From: Brevundimonas intermedia | Lineage (GTDB): Bacteria; Pseudomonadota; Alphaproteobacteria; Caulobacterales; Caulobacteraceae | Direction of reading: 5' to 3' | Assembly: GCF_027922165.1 (NCBI RefSeq) | Contig: NZ_BSFD01000011.1 | Span: forward strand, 62,001 to 126,000 | Length of the DNA: 64,000 bases | Shown: one piece after another, positions 20,156 through 29,054 of the stretch | How the letters are laid out: every line of letters begins with the position of its first letter | Position numbering within the stretch: the stretch's first letter is position 1 | Notes under the pieces: model-generated | Database searches by the model: none | Told to the model about the DNA's origin: nothing | The model's input: the letters and a program-made list of their open reading frames with translations, nothing else | Program-made: the position numbers and the translations under genes

Positions 20156-23100
20156 ATGACACCCCTGCATAGCCTCAAGTCATCGTTGAACGGACGTCGC
20201 GTTCGGGCGCAGTTGAAACGCGCCGTGTCGCCCTTGGCGTTGGCGACCGGCCTGATCGCCGCCTTCGCGCCCCACTATGCGACAGCCCAGGTCGCCTCGA
20301 CCCAGTTGCCGAGCGGCGGCAGCATCGCCGGTGGAACAGGCACGATCAACGCGCCAAGCGGCGCATCCCTGACGATCGACCAGACCTCGGCCCGCATGGC
20401 GTTGAACTGGACGAGCTTCGATATCGGCTCTGCGGCGACGGTCACCTTCAACCAGCCCGGCACCTCGTCGGTCGTTCTCAATCGGGTTGTGGGCGGGAAC
20501 CCTACCCAGATCTTCGGTCAGCTGAATTCCAACGGGCAGGTGTTCCTGGTGAACACCAACGGCATGATCTTCGGCAGCACGGCGCAGATCAACGTCGGCG
20601 GTCTGATTGCGAGTACGCTGGACCAGTCGTCTTCCAACTTTATGAGCGGCGTCGATGTCATGGACGCAGGCGGCAACACCGTCGCGCTGATGTCCAACGG
20701 CGGAACGATCACGGCGGCGGCTGGGGGGGTGACGCTCCTGGGCGGCAAGGTCGTCAATAGCGGGACGATCACAGCGAGCGTCGGTTCGATCAACCTGGCC
20801 GCCGCCGACAAGGTGACGTTGACCTTCGAAAGCAGCGGTTTTGGCGTCGTGGTCGACAAGGCGATGCTATTTCAACTTGACACCCTTGCCGTCGACAACT
20901 CGGGCAGTCTGATCGCGCCCGGCGGTGTGATCAGACTGCAGGCCAGCGCGGTTCAGGGCGCGTTCAATCAGTTGATCAACAACAGCGGCACGATCAGCGC
21001 CGCGTCCATCAGCAGTGGACCGGACGGATCAGTGTCTCTGGTGGCGAACGGAGCCGGGCAGGTCGGGATCGTGGGGAACGGTTCGATCGACGTGGGCGAA
21101 GGATCGATCAGCCTCAGCACCAATTCGGCTGTCCAGCAGGGGGGCGTCTATACCGCCGGGAGCTTGGGGGGCAGCATCGGCGGCTATGCCAATTTTACGG
21201 GCGCCAATAACATCTCGCAGCTGGGCTCGCTGAGCGTAGGTGGGAGCTTAAGCCTCACGACGACGACCGACCTGACGCAAAGCAGCGCATTGTCAGTTGG
21301 CGGCGCCAGCAGTTTTTCCCTGGCGGGCCATAGGCTTACGCTTGAAAACGCAGGCAACACATTTGGCGGCGCAGTGGGGGCGACGGCCAGTGGCGTCAAA
21401 ATCGTCGCTTCGGGCAATCTATCGATGGGCGCATTGACCCTTGGCGCCAACAGCGAGCTGTCGCTGATCGCCGCCGGGGCTTTGATCTTGCCATCGAGTG
21501 CGATCAACACCGGAAGCGCCGATCTGAGATTGAGCAGCGGCGGGACATTGACCACGCTGGCCGCGCTTTCCGGAGCGAATGTGACCCTGTCGGGCGCGAC
21601 CGGGATCGCGATCGGCCATGACATCAACGCCTCCGGCACGCTTGGGCTATCCAGCACCAACAGCGCGATCAGCCAGACCGCTGGAAGGATCGCGGCGACG
21701 GGCGTCAGCACTGTTCAAGCCGGCTCCGGCGCGATCACTCTGAGCCAGGCGAACAACGATTTTGACCAGGCGGTCAATCTGACGGGTGGGACGACCGAGA
21801 TCGTCTCAAGCGGCGCCTTGACCCTTGGCTCGCTGGCGACAGGCAGTCTGACGGCGACCAGCACCGGCGCCCTGAACCTGGGCAGCGGGACCGTGACGGG
21901 CGCGCTGACGGCTCAAAGCAACGGCGGGGCGATCACCCAATCGACGACCAACGCCCTGACCGTCACAGGCGCCAGCGCTCTGGATGCGGGCGCTGCGGCC
22001 ATCACCCTGACCACTGCCGGCAATCATTTCGGTCAGGCGGTTTCGCTGACGGGCGGAACGACGCAAATTACCGATAGCGGAGCCCTGACGCTGGGAACGC
22101 TGTCGACCGGCGCCTTGACGGTGAACAGCAGCGGCGCCTTGAACCTGGGGCGCGGCGTCGTGACCGGCGCGCTTGTCGCGACCAGCAACGGCGGGGCCAT
22201 CAGCCAGTCCACGACGGATGGTCTGAGCGTCACCGGGACCACCGGTCTCAACGCCGGAGCGGGCGCCATCACCCTGACCACGGCAGTCAATGATTTCGGC
22301 CAGGCCGTAACCCTGACCGGCGGGGCCACATCGATCACCGATAGCGGAAACCTCATTCTGGGCGCGGCCAACGTCGGCGCCTTGACCGCGACAGGCGCAA
22401 CAGGCTTGCGCTTGACCGGCGTCCTCAACGCAAGCGATGTCCGGCTGGCCGCAGGCGACGCCTTCATCAACGACGTGGGCGTCGGCGCGATCAACATCTC
22501 CAGCGGACGCTGGCTGATCTACCTCAACTCGCCGACCGATCCTCACCAGTTCAACGGTCTCGATAGTAATGCGTCCGCCTTATGGAATACGGCCGCTCTG
22601 GGAACGGTGGCCGGCACGGGCAATCGCTATGTCTTCGCCTACCAACCCGTGCTTCAGGCAACATCGCTGAACGCGTCGAAGATCTATGGTCAAACACCTG
22701 ATCTTTCGAACAACTATACGATCACCGGCCTTATGAGCGGCGTCACGGGGGCCTATCAGGCCGATATGCTCAGCGCGGTGGTGAGCGGTGCGCCCATTAT
22801 CGGTTCCGTTGGCGCGAGTGCGAACGCCTCGGTCGCCGGCGGGCCTTATGCGATCACCGTCGGTCAAGGGACGCTGGACACCTCTCAATCGGGTTATGGT
22901 CTAAATTTGAACAGCACGGGCGTTTTGACCGTGGACAAGGCCGGGCTGACGATCACGGCGAACAACGCAGCCAAGTCCTACGGCCAGGGCTCGACCTTGG
23001 CGGGCTATGGCGTGAGCGGCCTGGTGAACGGCGACGCCGTGACCTCGGTCGATCTGGCCAGCGCGGGATCGGCGACGACGGCGACCGTGGGCGACTACAC

Positions 23101-24610
23101 GATCACGGCGGCCAACGCCGGCGGCGCCGGCCTGTCGAATTATGACATCACCTATGTCGGCGGCGTGCTGACGGTAGGCAAGGCCGGGCTGACGATCACG
23201 GCGAACAACGCGGCCAAGACCTATGGCCAGGGCTCGACCTTGGCGGGCTATGGCGTGAGCGGTCTGGTGAATGGCGACGCCGTGACCTCGGTCGATCTGG
23301 CCAGCACGGGGTCGGCGACGACGGCGACCGTGGGCGACTATACGATCACGGCGGGCAACGCCGGCGGCGCGGGCCTGTCGAACTACGACATCACCTATGT
23401 CGGCGGCGTGCTGACGGTCGGCAAGGCCGGGCTGACGATCACGGCGAACAATGCGGCCAAGACCTACGGCCAGGGCTCGACCTTGGCGGGCTATGGCGTC
23501 AGCGGCCTGGTGAACGGCGACGCCGTGACCTCGGTCGATCTGGCCAGCACGGGGTCGGCGACGACGGCGACCGTGGGCGATTACACGATCACGGCGGCCA
23601 ACGCCGGCGGCGCGGGCCTGTCGAACTATGACATCACCTATGTCGGCGGCGTGCTGACCGTGGGCAAGGCCGGGCTGACGATCACGGCGAACAATGCGGC
23701 CAAGACCTACGGCCAGGGCTCGACCTTGGCGGGCTATGGCGTGAGCGGCCTGGTGAACGGCGACGCCGTGACCTCGGTCGATCTGGCCAGCACGGGGTCG
23801 GCGACGACGGCCACGGTCGGGGACTATACGATCACGGCGGGCAACGCCGGCGGCGCGGGCCTGTCGAACTACGACATCACCTATGTCGGCGGCGTGCTGA
23901 CGGTCGGCAAGGCCGGGCTGACGATCACGGCGAACAATGCGGCCAAGACCTACGGCCAGGGCTCGACCTTGGCGGGCTATGGCGTCAGCGGTCTGGTGAA
24001 TGGCGACGCCGTGACCTCGGTCGATCTGGCCAGCACGGGGTCGGCGACGACGGCGACCGTGGGCGACTATACGATCACGGCGGCCAACGCCGGCGGCGCG
24101 GGCCTGTCGAACTACGACATCACCTATGTCGGCGGCGTGCTGACCGTGGGCAAGGCCGGGCTGACGATCACGGCAAGCGACGAAACGAAGCGTTTTGGAG
24201 AGACGGCGCGTCTGGACGGTTATTCGGTCGCTGGACTGGTGAATGGCGACGTTGTGTCGTCTGTATCCCTAATCAGCGAAGGCGCTGCGCCCGACGCCGC
24301 CCGAGGCGTCTACGCTATCGATGCGACGAGCGCTGTGGGTGCGGGCTTGTCCAACTACGACATCCTCTATGTTGAGGGAAACCTGACGGTCGAAGACACC
24401 GTATCGGCTTCGGACGCCCGGTCCATCGCCTCGGTCGCGCGAGCCGCAACTGTGCCCGCGGCTCCAGTTCCAATGCTCATCGAGAGCGAGGAAGAATTGG
24501 ACGCGGCGATTCCCACAATGGCGCTTCCTGACAAATGCGAGGGGTTGTCTTCTCGCGGCTGCGACACCCAGCAGGGCGCCCAGGGAAATACAGTCGTTCG
24601 GATGCAATGA
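20156..24610 (+). CDS. Two-partner secretion exoprotein with filamentous-haemagglutinin N-domain and MBG repeats (TpsA)
   Basis: 1484 aa secreted or surface adhesin-like protein. Signal peptide 1-45 with cleavage after ATAQ. TPS secretion domain about 48-300: NPTQIFGQLNSNGQVFLVNTNGMIFG region, quoted as NPTQIFGQL and NTNGMIFG (canonical NPNGI has become NTNGM). Residues about 400-760 are beta-helix repeats, including two roughly 94-residue copies with LTGGTT, SGALTLG, GALNLG and SNGGAI. Residues 928-1413 are MBG-type (mucin-binding-like, bacterial Ig-like) repeats: five nearly identical 81-residue units and one diverged unit. A short acidic tail with two cysteines ends the protein. Depends on the TpsB protein just upstream for export. 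Likely variable by repeat recombination. Confidence 0.92.
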   Translation: MTPLHSLKSSLNGRRVRAQLKRAVSPLALATGLIAAFAPHYATAQVASTQLPSGGSIAGGTGTINAPSGASLTIDQTSARMALNWTSFDIGSAATVTFNQPGTSSVVLNRVVGGNPTQIFGQLNSNGQVFLVNTNGMIFGSTAQINVGGLIASTLDQSSSNFMSGVDVMDAGGNTVALMSNGGTITAAAGGVTLLGGKVVNSGTITASVGSINLAAADKVTLTFESSGFGVVVDKAMLFQLDTLAVDNSGSLIAPGGVIRLQASAVQGAFNQLINNSGTISAASISSGPDGSVSLVANGAGQVGIVGNGSIDVGEGSISLSTNSAVQQGGVYTAGSLGGSIGGYANFTGANNISQLGSLSVGGSLSLTTTTDLTQSSALSVGGASSFSLAGHRLTLENAGNTFGGAVGATASGVKIVASGNLSMGALTLGANSELSLIAAGALILPSSAINTGSADLRLSSGGTLTTLAALSGANVTLSGATGIAIGHDINASGTLGLSSTNSAISQTAGRIAATGVSTVQAGSGAITLSQANNDFDQAVNLTGGTTEIVSSGALTLGSLATGSLTATSTGALNLGSGTVTGALTAQSNGGAITQSTTNALTVTGASALDAGAAAITLTTAGNHFGQAVSLTGGTTQITDSGALTLGTLSTGALTVNSSGALNLGRGVVTGALVATSNGGAISQSTTDGLSVTGTTGLNAGAGAITLTTAVNDFGQAVTLTGGATSITDSGNLILGAANVGALTATGATGLRLTGVLNASDVRLAAGDAFINDVGVGAINISSGRWLIYLNSPTDPHQFNGLDSNASALWNTAALGTVAGTGNRYVFAYQPVLQATSLNASKIYGQTPDLSNNYTITGLMSGVTGAYQADMLSAVVSGAPIIGSVGASANASVAGGPYAITVGQGTLDTSQSGYGLNLNSTGVLTVDKAGLTITANNAAKSYGQGSTLAGYGVSGLVNGDAVTSVDLASAGSATTATVGDYTITAANAGGAGLSNYDITYVGGVLTVGKAGLTITANNAAKTYGQGSTLAGYGVSGLVNGDAVTSVDLASTGSATTATVGDYTITAGNAGGAGLSNYDITYVGGVLTVGKAGLTITANNAAKTYGQGSTLAGYGVSGLVNGDAVTSVDLASTGSATTATVGDYTITAANAGGAGLSNYDITYVGGVLTVGKAGLTITANNAAKTYGQGSTLAGYGVSGLVNGDAVTSVDLASTGSATTATVGDYTITAGNAGGAGLSNYDITYVGGVLTVGKAGLTITANNAAKTYGQGSTLAGYGVSGLVNGDAVTSVDLASTGSATTATVGDYTITAANAGGAGLSNYDITYVGGVLTVGKAGLTITASDETKRFGETARLDGYSVAGLVNGDVVSSVSLISEGAAPDAARGVYAIDATSAVGAGLSNYDILYVEGNLTVEDTVSASDARSIASVARAATVPAAPVPMLIESEEELDAAIPTMALPDKCEGLSSRGCDTQQGAQGNTVVRMQ
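22937..24394 (+). repeat. Six tandem 243-bp MBG repeats
   Basis: Units start at 22937, 23180, 23423, 23666, 23909 and 24152. Units 1-5 are almost identical in DNA as well as protein (each begins KAGLTITANNAAK and ends YVGGVLTVG); unit 6 is clearly diverged (KAGLTITASDETKRFGE). Units alternate ITAANAGG, ITAGNAGG, ITAANAGG, ITAGNAGG, ITAANAGG, suggesting duplication of a two-unit block. Confidence 0.95.
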
Positions 24611-24736
24611 GGGTCACCGAGCATCTGGCGCGTCGTAATTGCAGCAAGGGCTGAACGCCCGCGAAGGGGCGTGAGCGATCCGTTGGGAAAGCCTTTTTGC
24701 GCGCTTGGGCGTGGATGAGGTCTTCGCACAGCCAGA

Positions 24737-24767
24737 CGCCCCCGCCATCGGGGGATGGACGGGGGCG
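24737..24767. terminator. Hairpin between convergent TpsA and GH29 genes
   Basis: CGCCCCCG (24737-24744) pairs with CGGGGGCG (24760-24767), with an inner CCATC/GATGG stem and GGGG loop. TTTT follows at 24777 on the plus strand. Probably a bidirectional terminator, but the T run is distant. Confidence 0.5.
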
Positions 24768-24834
24768 ACGCCAGGCTTTTGTCAGGCTGGGACCGCCCGC
24801 GCGGGCGGCGTTCAGACGGTCCCTGCGTGCTTCC

Positions 24835-26751
24835 TCAGGGCTTGAAGCCGCCGATGCCGGCGATGGCGAGGCGGGCGGCGGGGACGGCGGTCTGGTCGAA
24901 GTGGAATCGCATGTAGCGGGCCGAGCGGGGGCCGGCGAAGGCGACCCTCTGGGTGGAGAGGGCGTAGGCGATGTTGGACAATTCGCCGGTCGTCTCGGGC
25001 GTCCAGCTGACGCCGTCGGCGCTGAGTTCGACGCGGTAGCCGCGCGGGGGCGCCGCGCCCCGGATGGGGTGGCGGGCCGGGGTCAGGCTGAAGCCGCCCA
25101 GAGCCTGGACCGCGCCCAGGTCGAGGGTGACGGTCGCCGGTTGCGACGGCGTCGGCGCAGGCAGGATCCAGGCGGTGGAGACCTCAGAATCCAGCAGGGC
25201 CTCGGCGCCCGGGGCGCTGGCCTCGACGATGCGCCAGCCGGCGGTGGACAGGACCTTCGGATCACTGGACGCCACCGGCGGGACGGCGACGGGGGCGACC
25301 GAGCGGAAGACGGCGAATTCAGTGATGGCGGGGCAGGCCGGGGCCTCCAGCACGCGCAGCCGCAGACGACGGGCCTTGATGGGCTGATCCAGGCGGATGA
25401 TGCGCTGGGCCGAGATGCATTCGTGCTCGGCCAGGACGCGCCAGGCCCCGTCCACATCGGCCTCGACGGCGAAACGGGTGACACGCACCCCGAGCGGCAG
25501 ATATTCGCGCAGACGGATCAGGTCGAAGCTCTGTTCCGAGGCCAGGTCCAGCGTCAGGGTGGGGGTGACGACGTCGTCGGGCGTGGACCAATAGGTTTCG
25601 CGGTCGCCGTCCAGCACGCGGGCGGGCTCATAGCCGGGGCCGCGGACATGGCTGGCCGAGACGGCGGCGCCGTCCGCCAGATTGACGGCGAAACTGGCCC
25701 GGATCGCGTCGCCGAAGCTTTTCAGGATGCGGACGTCCTGATCCGGGATACGGCCGCGCCGGTCGGGCGGAATGTTCAGGTTCATGTTTGTGCCGCGCCC
25801 GACCGAGGTGTCGAAATAGCGGACCAGATTGGCGGGGCTGCGGACCTTGGCGTCCTCGTCGGCGTGGAAGAACCAGCCGGGGCGGATCGAGGTGTTGGTC
25901 TCGGCCGGCCACCACAGGGGGGCGCCGCGCACGCCGGAATTGCCCTCGCTCTGGACATAGGGGTGATTGGGCATGGTGGGCCAGCAGGGATCGCCGGCGA
26001 TCCCATCCTCATTGCCCACCCAGCGGATGTCGGCGCCCAGGGGGTCGAAGGTGCAGGCCATCGGCTGATGGCTGTGGACCAGGGCGACGATCGAGGGCCA
26101 GTTGTAATAGGCGGGGGCGTCGATCTGGCGCGTCTCGCGCGCGCCGCCGTAGTAGCCGTCGCCGCCGTTGGCCCCGTCGAACCAGAACTCGAACAACTCG
26201 CCGTAGCGGGTGCACAGCTCGACCACATGTTTGCGGAAATAGTCGATATAGGCGGGGCGGCCGTATTCGGCGTGGTTGCGATCCCACGGCGACAGATAGA
26301 TGCCGAAGCCCATGCCGGCCCGGCGACAGGCGGCCGCGACCTCGCCGACGATGTCGCCCTTGCCGTCCTTGTAGGGGCTGTTGCGGATGCAATGTTCGGT
26401 CAGCATCGTCGGCCACAGGCAGAAGCCGTCGTGGTGTTTGGCGACCAGGATGACGCCCTTCAGATTGCCGGCCTGGGCGGCGGCGACGATCTGGTCCGCA
26501 TCGAAATCGGTGGGGTTGAACATCGAGGGGGATTCGTCGCCATAGCCCCATTCCTTGTCCGTGAAGGTGTTCATGGCGAAGTGGACGAAGGCGTATTGTT
26601 CACGCTGGTGCCACTGCCACTGGCGGGCCGAGGGGACCGCGCCCCAGGGCGCAGGCGGGGCGACGCGAGACGCGGCGCGGGCGGGCAGGGCTAAGGGCGC
26701 GGCCGCCAGGGCGACGCCGGCGGCGATCAGGGAGCGACGGTCGAGGGTCAT
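24835..26751 (-). CDS. GH29 alpha-L-fucosidase, exported
   Basis: 638 aa, last gene of the glycosidase operon. Releases alpha-linked fucose with retention. Twin-arginine-type signal (TLDRRSLIAAG) then alanine-rich core. GH29 barrel about 40-370 with HFAMNTFTDKEWGYG, AKHHDGFCLWPT, and the nucleophile in FEFWFDGANGG (Asp193). C-terminal beta-sandwich regions about 380-480 and 530-638 resemble F5/8 type C discoidin domains (VTLDLGAVQALGGF, SARYMRFHFD). In this context the substrate is probably core alpha-1,3 or alpha-1,6 fucose, or antennal fucose, of N-glycans. The ATG overlaps the TGA of the GH92 gene by 4 bases. Confidence 0.95.
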   Translation of the reverse strand: MTLDRRSLIAAGVALAAAPLALPARAASRVAPPAPWGAVPSARQWQWHQREQYAFVHFAMNTFTDKEWGYGDESPSMFNPTDFDADQIVAAAQAGNLKGVILVAKHHDGFCLWPTMLTEHCIRNSPYKDGKGDIVGEVAAACRRAGMGFGIYLSPWDRNHAEYGRPAYIDYFRKHVVELCTRYGELFEFWFDGANGGDGYYGGARETRQIDAPAYYNWPSIVALVHSHQPMACTFDPLGADIRWVGNEDGIAGDPCWPTMPNHPYVQSEGNSGVRGAPLWWPAETNTSIRPGWFFHADEDAKVRSPANLVRYFDTSVGRGTNMNLNIPPDRRGRIPDQDVRILKSFGDAIRASFAVNLADGAAVSASHVRGPGYEPARVLDGDRETYWSTPDDVVTPTLTLDLASEQSFDLIRLREYLPLGVRVTRFAVEADVDGAWRVLAEHECISAQRIIRLDQPIKARRLRLRVLEAPACPAITEFAVFRSVAPVAVPPVASSDPKVLSTAGWRIVEASAPGAEALLDSEVSTAWILPAPTPSQPATVTLDLGAVQALGGFSLTPARHPIRGAAPPRGYRVELSADGVSWTPETTGELSNIAYALSTQRVAFAGPRSARYMRFHFDQTAVPAARLAIAGIGGFKP

Positions 26752-29054
26752 GCGGCTTTTCCGAAAGAAGGCGGACGGTCGGCGAGGGCGCGGCCGAAGT
26801 CGAGGTTGGGCCGGGGGCCCATGGTGAAGGACAGGGTTCCGCCACGCATCAGTTCGGCGTGGGCGATCCAGGCCCTGCTCCAGGGCCGTCCGCGCCAGAG
26901 GACCGATTGGACATAGGGGTGGTCGGGGGCGTTGTTCCGCGCCTCGATCACCAGGGTGCGGTCGCCGCCCAAGGCGACCTGGGCGCGGTCGAACAGGGGC
27001 GAGCCGAAGACATAGGCCGCCTCGACCGGATCGACCGGATAGAGGCCCAGGGCGGAGAAGACGAACCAGGCGCTCATCTGGCCGCAGTCGTCATTGCCGA
27101 TGATGCCGTGAGGGGCGTTGTGGTACATCTCGGTGCAGAGGCGACGCACCATGGCCTGGGTCTTCCAGGGGGCGCCGACATAGGCATAGAGATAGGGCGC
27201 GTGCTGATCGGGCTCGTTGCCGTGGGCGTACTGGCCGACCAGACCGGCGATGTCGGGCGGGGCGTTGGCGGGCAGGGTTGAGGGCGCCGAGAACAGGGCG
27301 TCGAGCTTGGCCTCGAACACGGCGTCGCCGCCGAGGTGGGCGATCAGGCCGTAGATGTCGTGCTGGTTCAGGAAGGTCGCCTGCCAGCCGTTGGCCTCGG
27401 TATAGTCGCGCCAGTCGGGCCGGGGCATGTGGCCCAGCTGGATTGGATCATAGGGCGTCCACCAGCCGCCGTCGGCGAAGCGGGGGCGAGCGAAACCAAT
27501 GGCCGGATCGATCACCCCGCGCCAATTGCCGGAGCGCTGGACCAGGCGGCGGGCCTCGGCCTCGGCGCCGGCGGCGCGGGCGATATGGGAGGCCGCCCAG
27601 TCGTCATAGGCGTATTCCTGGGTTCGGCTGACACTCTCCTCCACCTTGTCGGCGGGGATGTAGCCCAGCTGGTCGTAGAGGGCGCGGCCCCGGCTGTTGG
27701 CGAGATCGGCCGTGCTGAAATCGAAGCTGCGCCGCGCGATGGCCGGCCAGGCGGCGGCGTAGTCGGCGACGATCCCTTTGGCCATGGCCTCGGCCAGAAC
27801 GGGCACGGCGTGCCAGCCGATCATGGTGCCGGTCTCGACGCCTTGAAGCGGCCAGACCGGCGGGCCGTAGGCGCTCTGCTGGGTCTGGCGGATCAGGTCG
27901 CTGACCAGGCTGCGGGCGCGGTCGGGGGCGATGAGGGTCAGCAGCGGATGGACCGCGCGATAGGTGTCCCACAGGGAATAGGTGCTGTAGGCGGCCTCGC
28001 CCTGGGGCAGGGTATGAACCTGGCGGTCCAGCCCGACGTAGCGGCCGTCCACGTCCGAGAAGAGGGTAGGGGCCAGCAGGGCGTGATAGAGGGCCGAGGA
28101 CAGGATGGTGCGCTGATCCTCGGACCCGCCTTCCACCCGAATACAGTCCAGGGTCTGGGCCCATTGCGTCCGGGCCGCCTGACGCACCCGGTCGAAGTCC
28201 CAGTGCGAGGCCTCGGCCGCCAGATTGGCGCGGGCGCCGGCGACGTCCACGCCCGACAGGGCGCAGCGGACCAGAAGGGGGGCGGCGCCGGCGTCGTCAT
28301 AGTGGAGCACGGCCTTGAGCCGCTTGCCCTCGACGGCCGTGGCGCCGGCGGGCTGTTCCACATCGTCGTCGCCGTACAGGACGACCCGGTCGGGGGGACG
28401 CGAGACCTGGAGGGCGAAATAGATCCGCCGCCCCTTGGCCCAGCGATGCACGCGGCGCCCGCCGGTCAGGGTTCCGTCGGCGTCGAGGGCCAGGGACGCC
28501 TCGTCGATCAAGGGCCGCGCGCCCGGCCTGTCCGCCACCAGATGGGACAGGTCGATCAGCAGATGTCCGGCGCCCTGAGGGAAGGTGTAGCGGTGCCATC
28601 CGGTTCGCTCCGTCACCGTCAGCTCGGCCCGGACGCCGGACTCAAGAGTGACGCGGTAGTCGCCGGGCAGGGCCTGTTCGTCGGAGAAGCGCTGGCGGTA
28701 GCCTTGATCAGGATCGGCCAACGGGCCGGGCAGGAGCTGGACCGGGCCGGTCGTGGGGACCACCAGGACGTCCAGCATGTCGCCTATGCCCGTGCCCGAC
28801 AGGTGGGTGTGGCTGAAGCCCTGAATGGAGTCGTCGTCGCGGTGATAGCCCGAGCAGGTGGCCCATCGCTCGACATCCGTGTCCGGCGAGAGCTGGACCA
28901 TGCCGAAGGGCAGGGTGGCGCCGGGATAGGTATGGCCGTCGCCGCCCGTGCCGATGAAGAGGTTCGGGCGGGTCGAGGTCGGGCGAGCAGCCAGGGCGGG
29001 AGCAGGCAGAGCGATCAGGGCCGCAGAGGCGAGAAGGGCGCGACGCGAGATCAT
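26748..29054 (-). CDS. GH92 alpha-mannosidase, exported
   Basis: 768 aa calcium-dependent inverting exo-alpha-mannosidase. Signal ISRRALLASAALIALPA with twin arginine. N-terminal beta-sandwich begins NLFIGTGGDGHTYPGA then LPFGMVQLSPDT, GFSHTHLSGTG near residue 80, all GH92 hallmarks; the (alpha/alpha)6 domain contains YSLWDTYRAVHPLL and the C-terminal GNDDCGQMSAWFVF with SALGLYPVDP. Bacterial GH92 enzymes act on alpha-1,2, 1,3 or 1,4 mannose of N-glycans; which linkage applies here cannot be read from sequence. The start at 29054 is chosen because it makes the same 4-base overlap with the upstream GH125 stop as at other junctions of this operon. Confidence 0.95.
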   Translation of the reverse strand: MISRRALLASAALIALPAPALAARPTSTRPNLFIGTGGDGHTYPGATLPFGMVQLSPDTDVERWATCSGYHRDDDSIQGFSHTHLSGTGIGDMLDVLVVPTTGPVQLLPGPLADPDQGYRQRFSDEQALPGDYRVTLESGVRAELTVTERTGWHRYTFPQGAGHLLIDLSHLVADRPGARPLIDEASLALDADGTLTGGRRVHRWAKGRRIYFALQVSRPPDRVVLYGDDDVEQPAGATAVEGKRLKAVLHYDDAGAAPLLVRCALSGVDVAGARANLAAEASHWDFDRVRQAARTQWAQTLDCIRVEGGSEDQRTILSSALYHALLAPTLFSDVDGRYVGLDRQVHTLPQGEAAYSTYSLWDTYRAVHPLLTLIAPDRARSLVSDLIRQTQQSAYGPPVWPLQGVETGTMIGWHAVPVLAEAMAKGIVADYAAAWPAIARRSFDFSTADLANSRGRALYDQLGYIPADKVEESVSRTQEYAYDDWAASHIARAAGAEAEARRLVQRSGNWRGVIDPAIGFARPRFADGGWWTPYDPIQLGHMPRPDWRDYTEANGWQATFLNQHDIYGLIAHLGGDAVFEAKLDALFSAPSTLPANAPPDIAGLVGQYAHGNEPDQHAPYLYAYVGAPWKTQAMVRRLCTEMYHNAPHGIIGNDDCGQMSAWFVFSALGLYPVDPVEAAYVFGSPLFDRAQVALGGDRTLVIEARNNAPDHPYVQSVLWRGRPWSRAWIAHAELMRGGTLSFTMGPRPNLDFGRALADRPPSFGKAA

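Noticed and set aside
22937-24394. CRISPR array
   Set aside because: Units are 243 bp, in frame, without spacers; they encode protein repeats.
16598-24840. Integrated phage or island with att site at tRNA-Gln
   Set aside because: No integrase and no second copy of the tRNA 3' end was found in the window.
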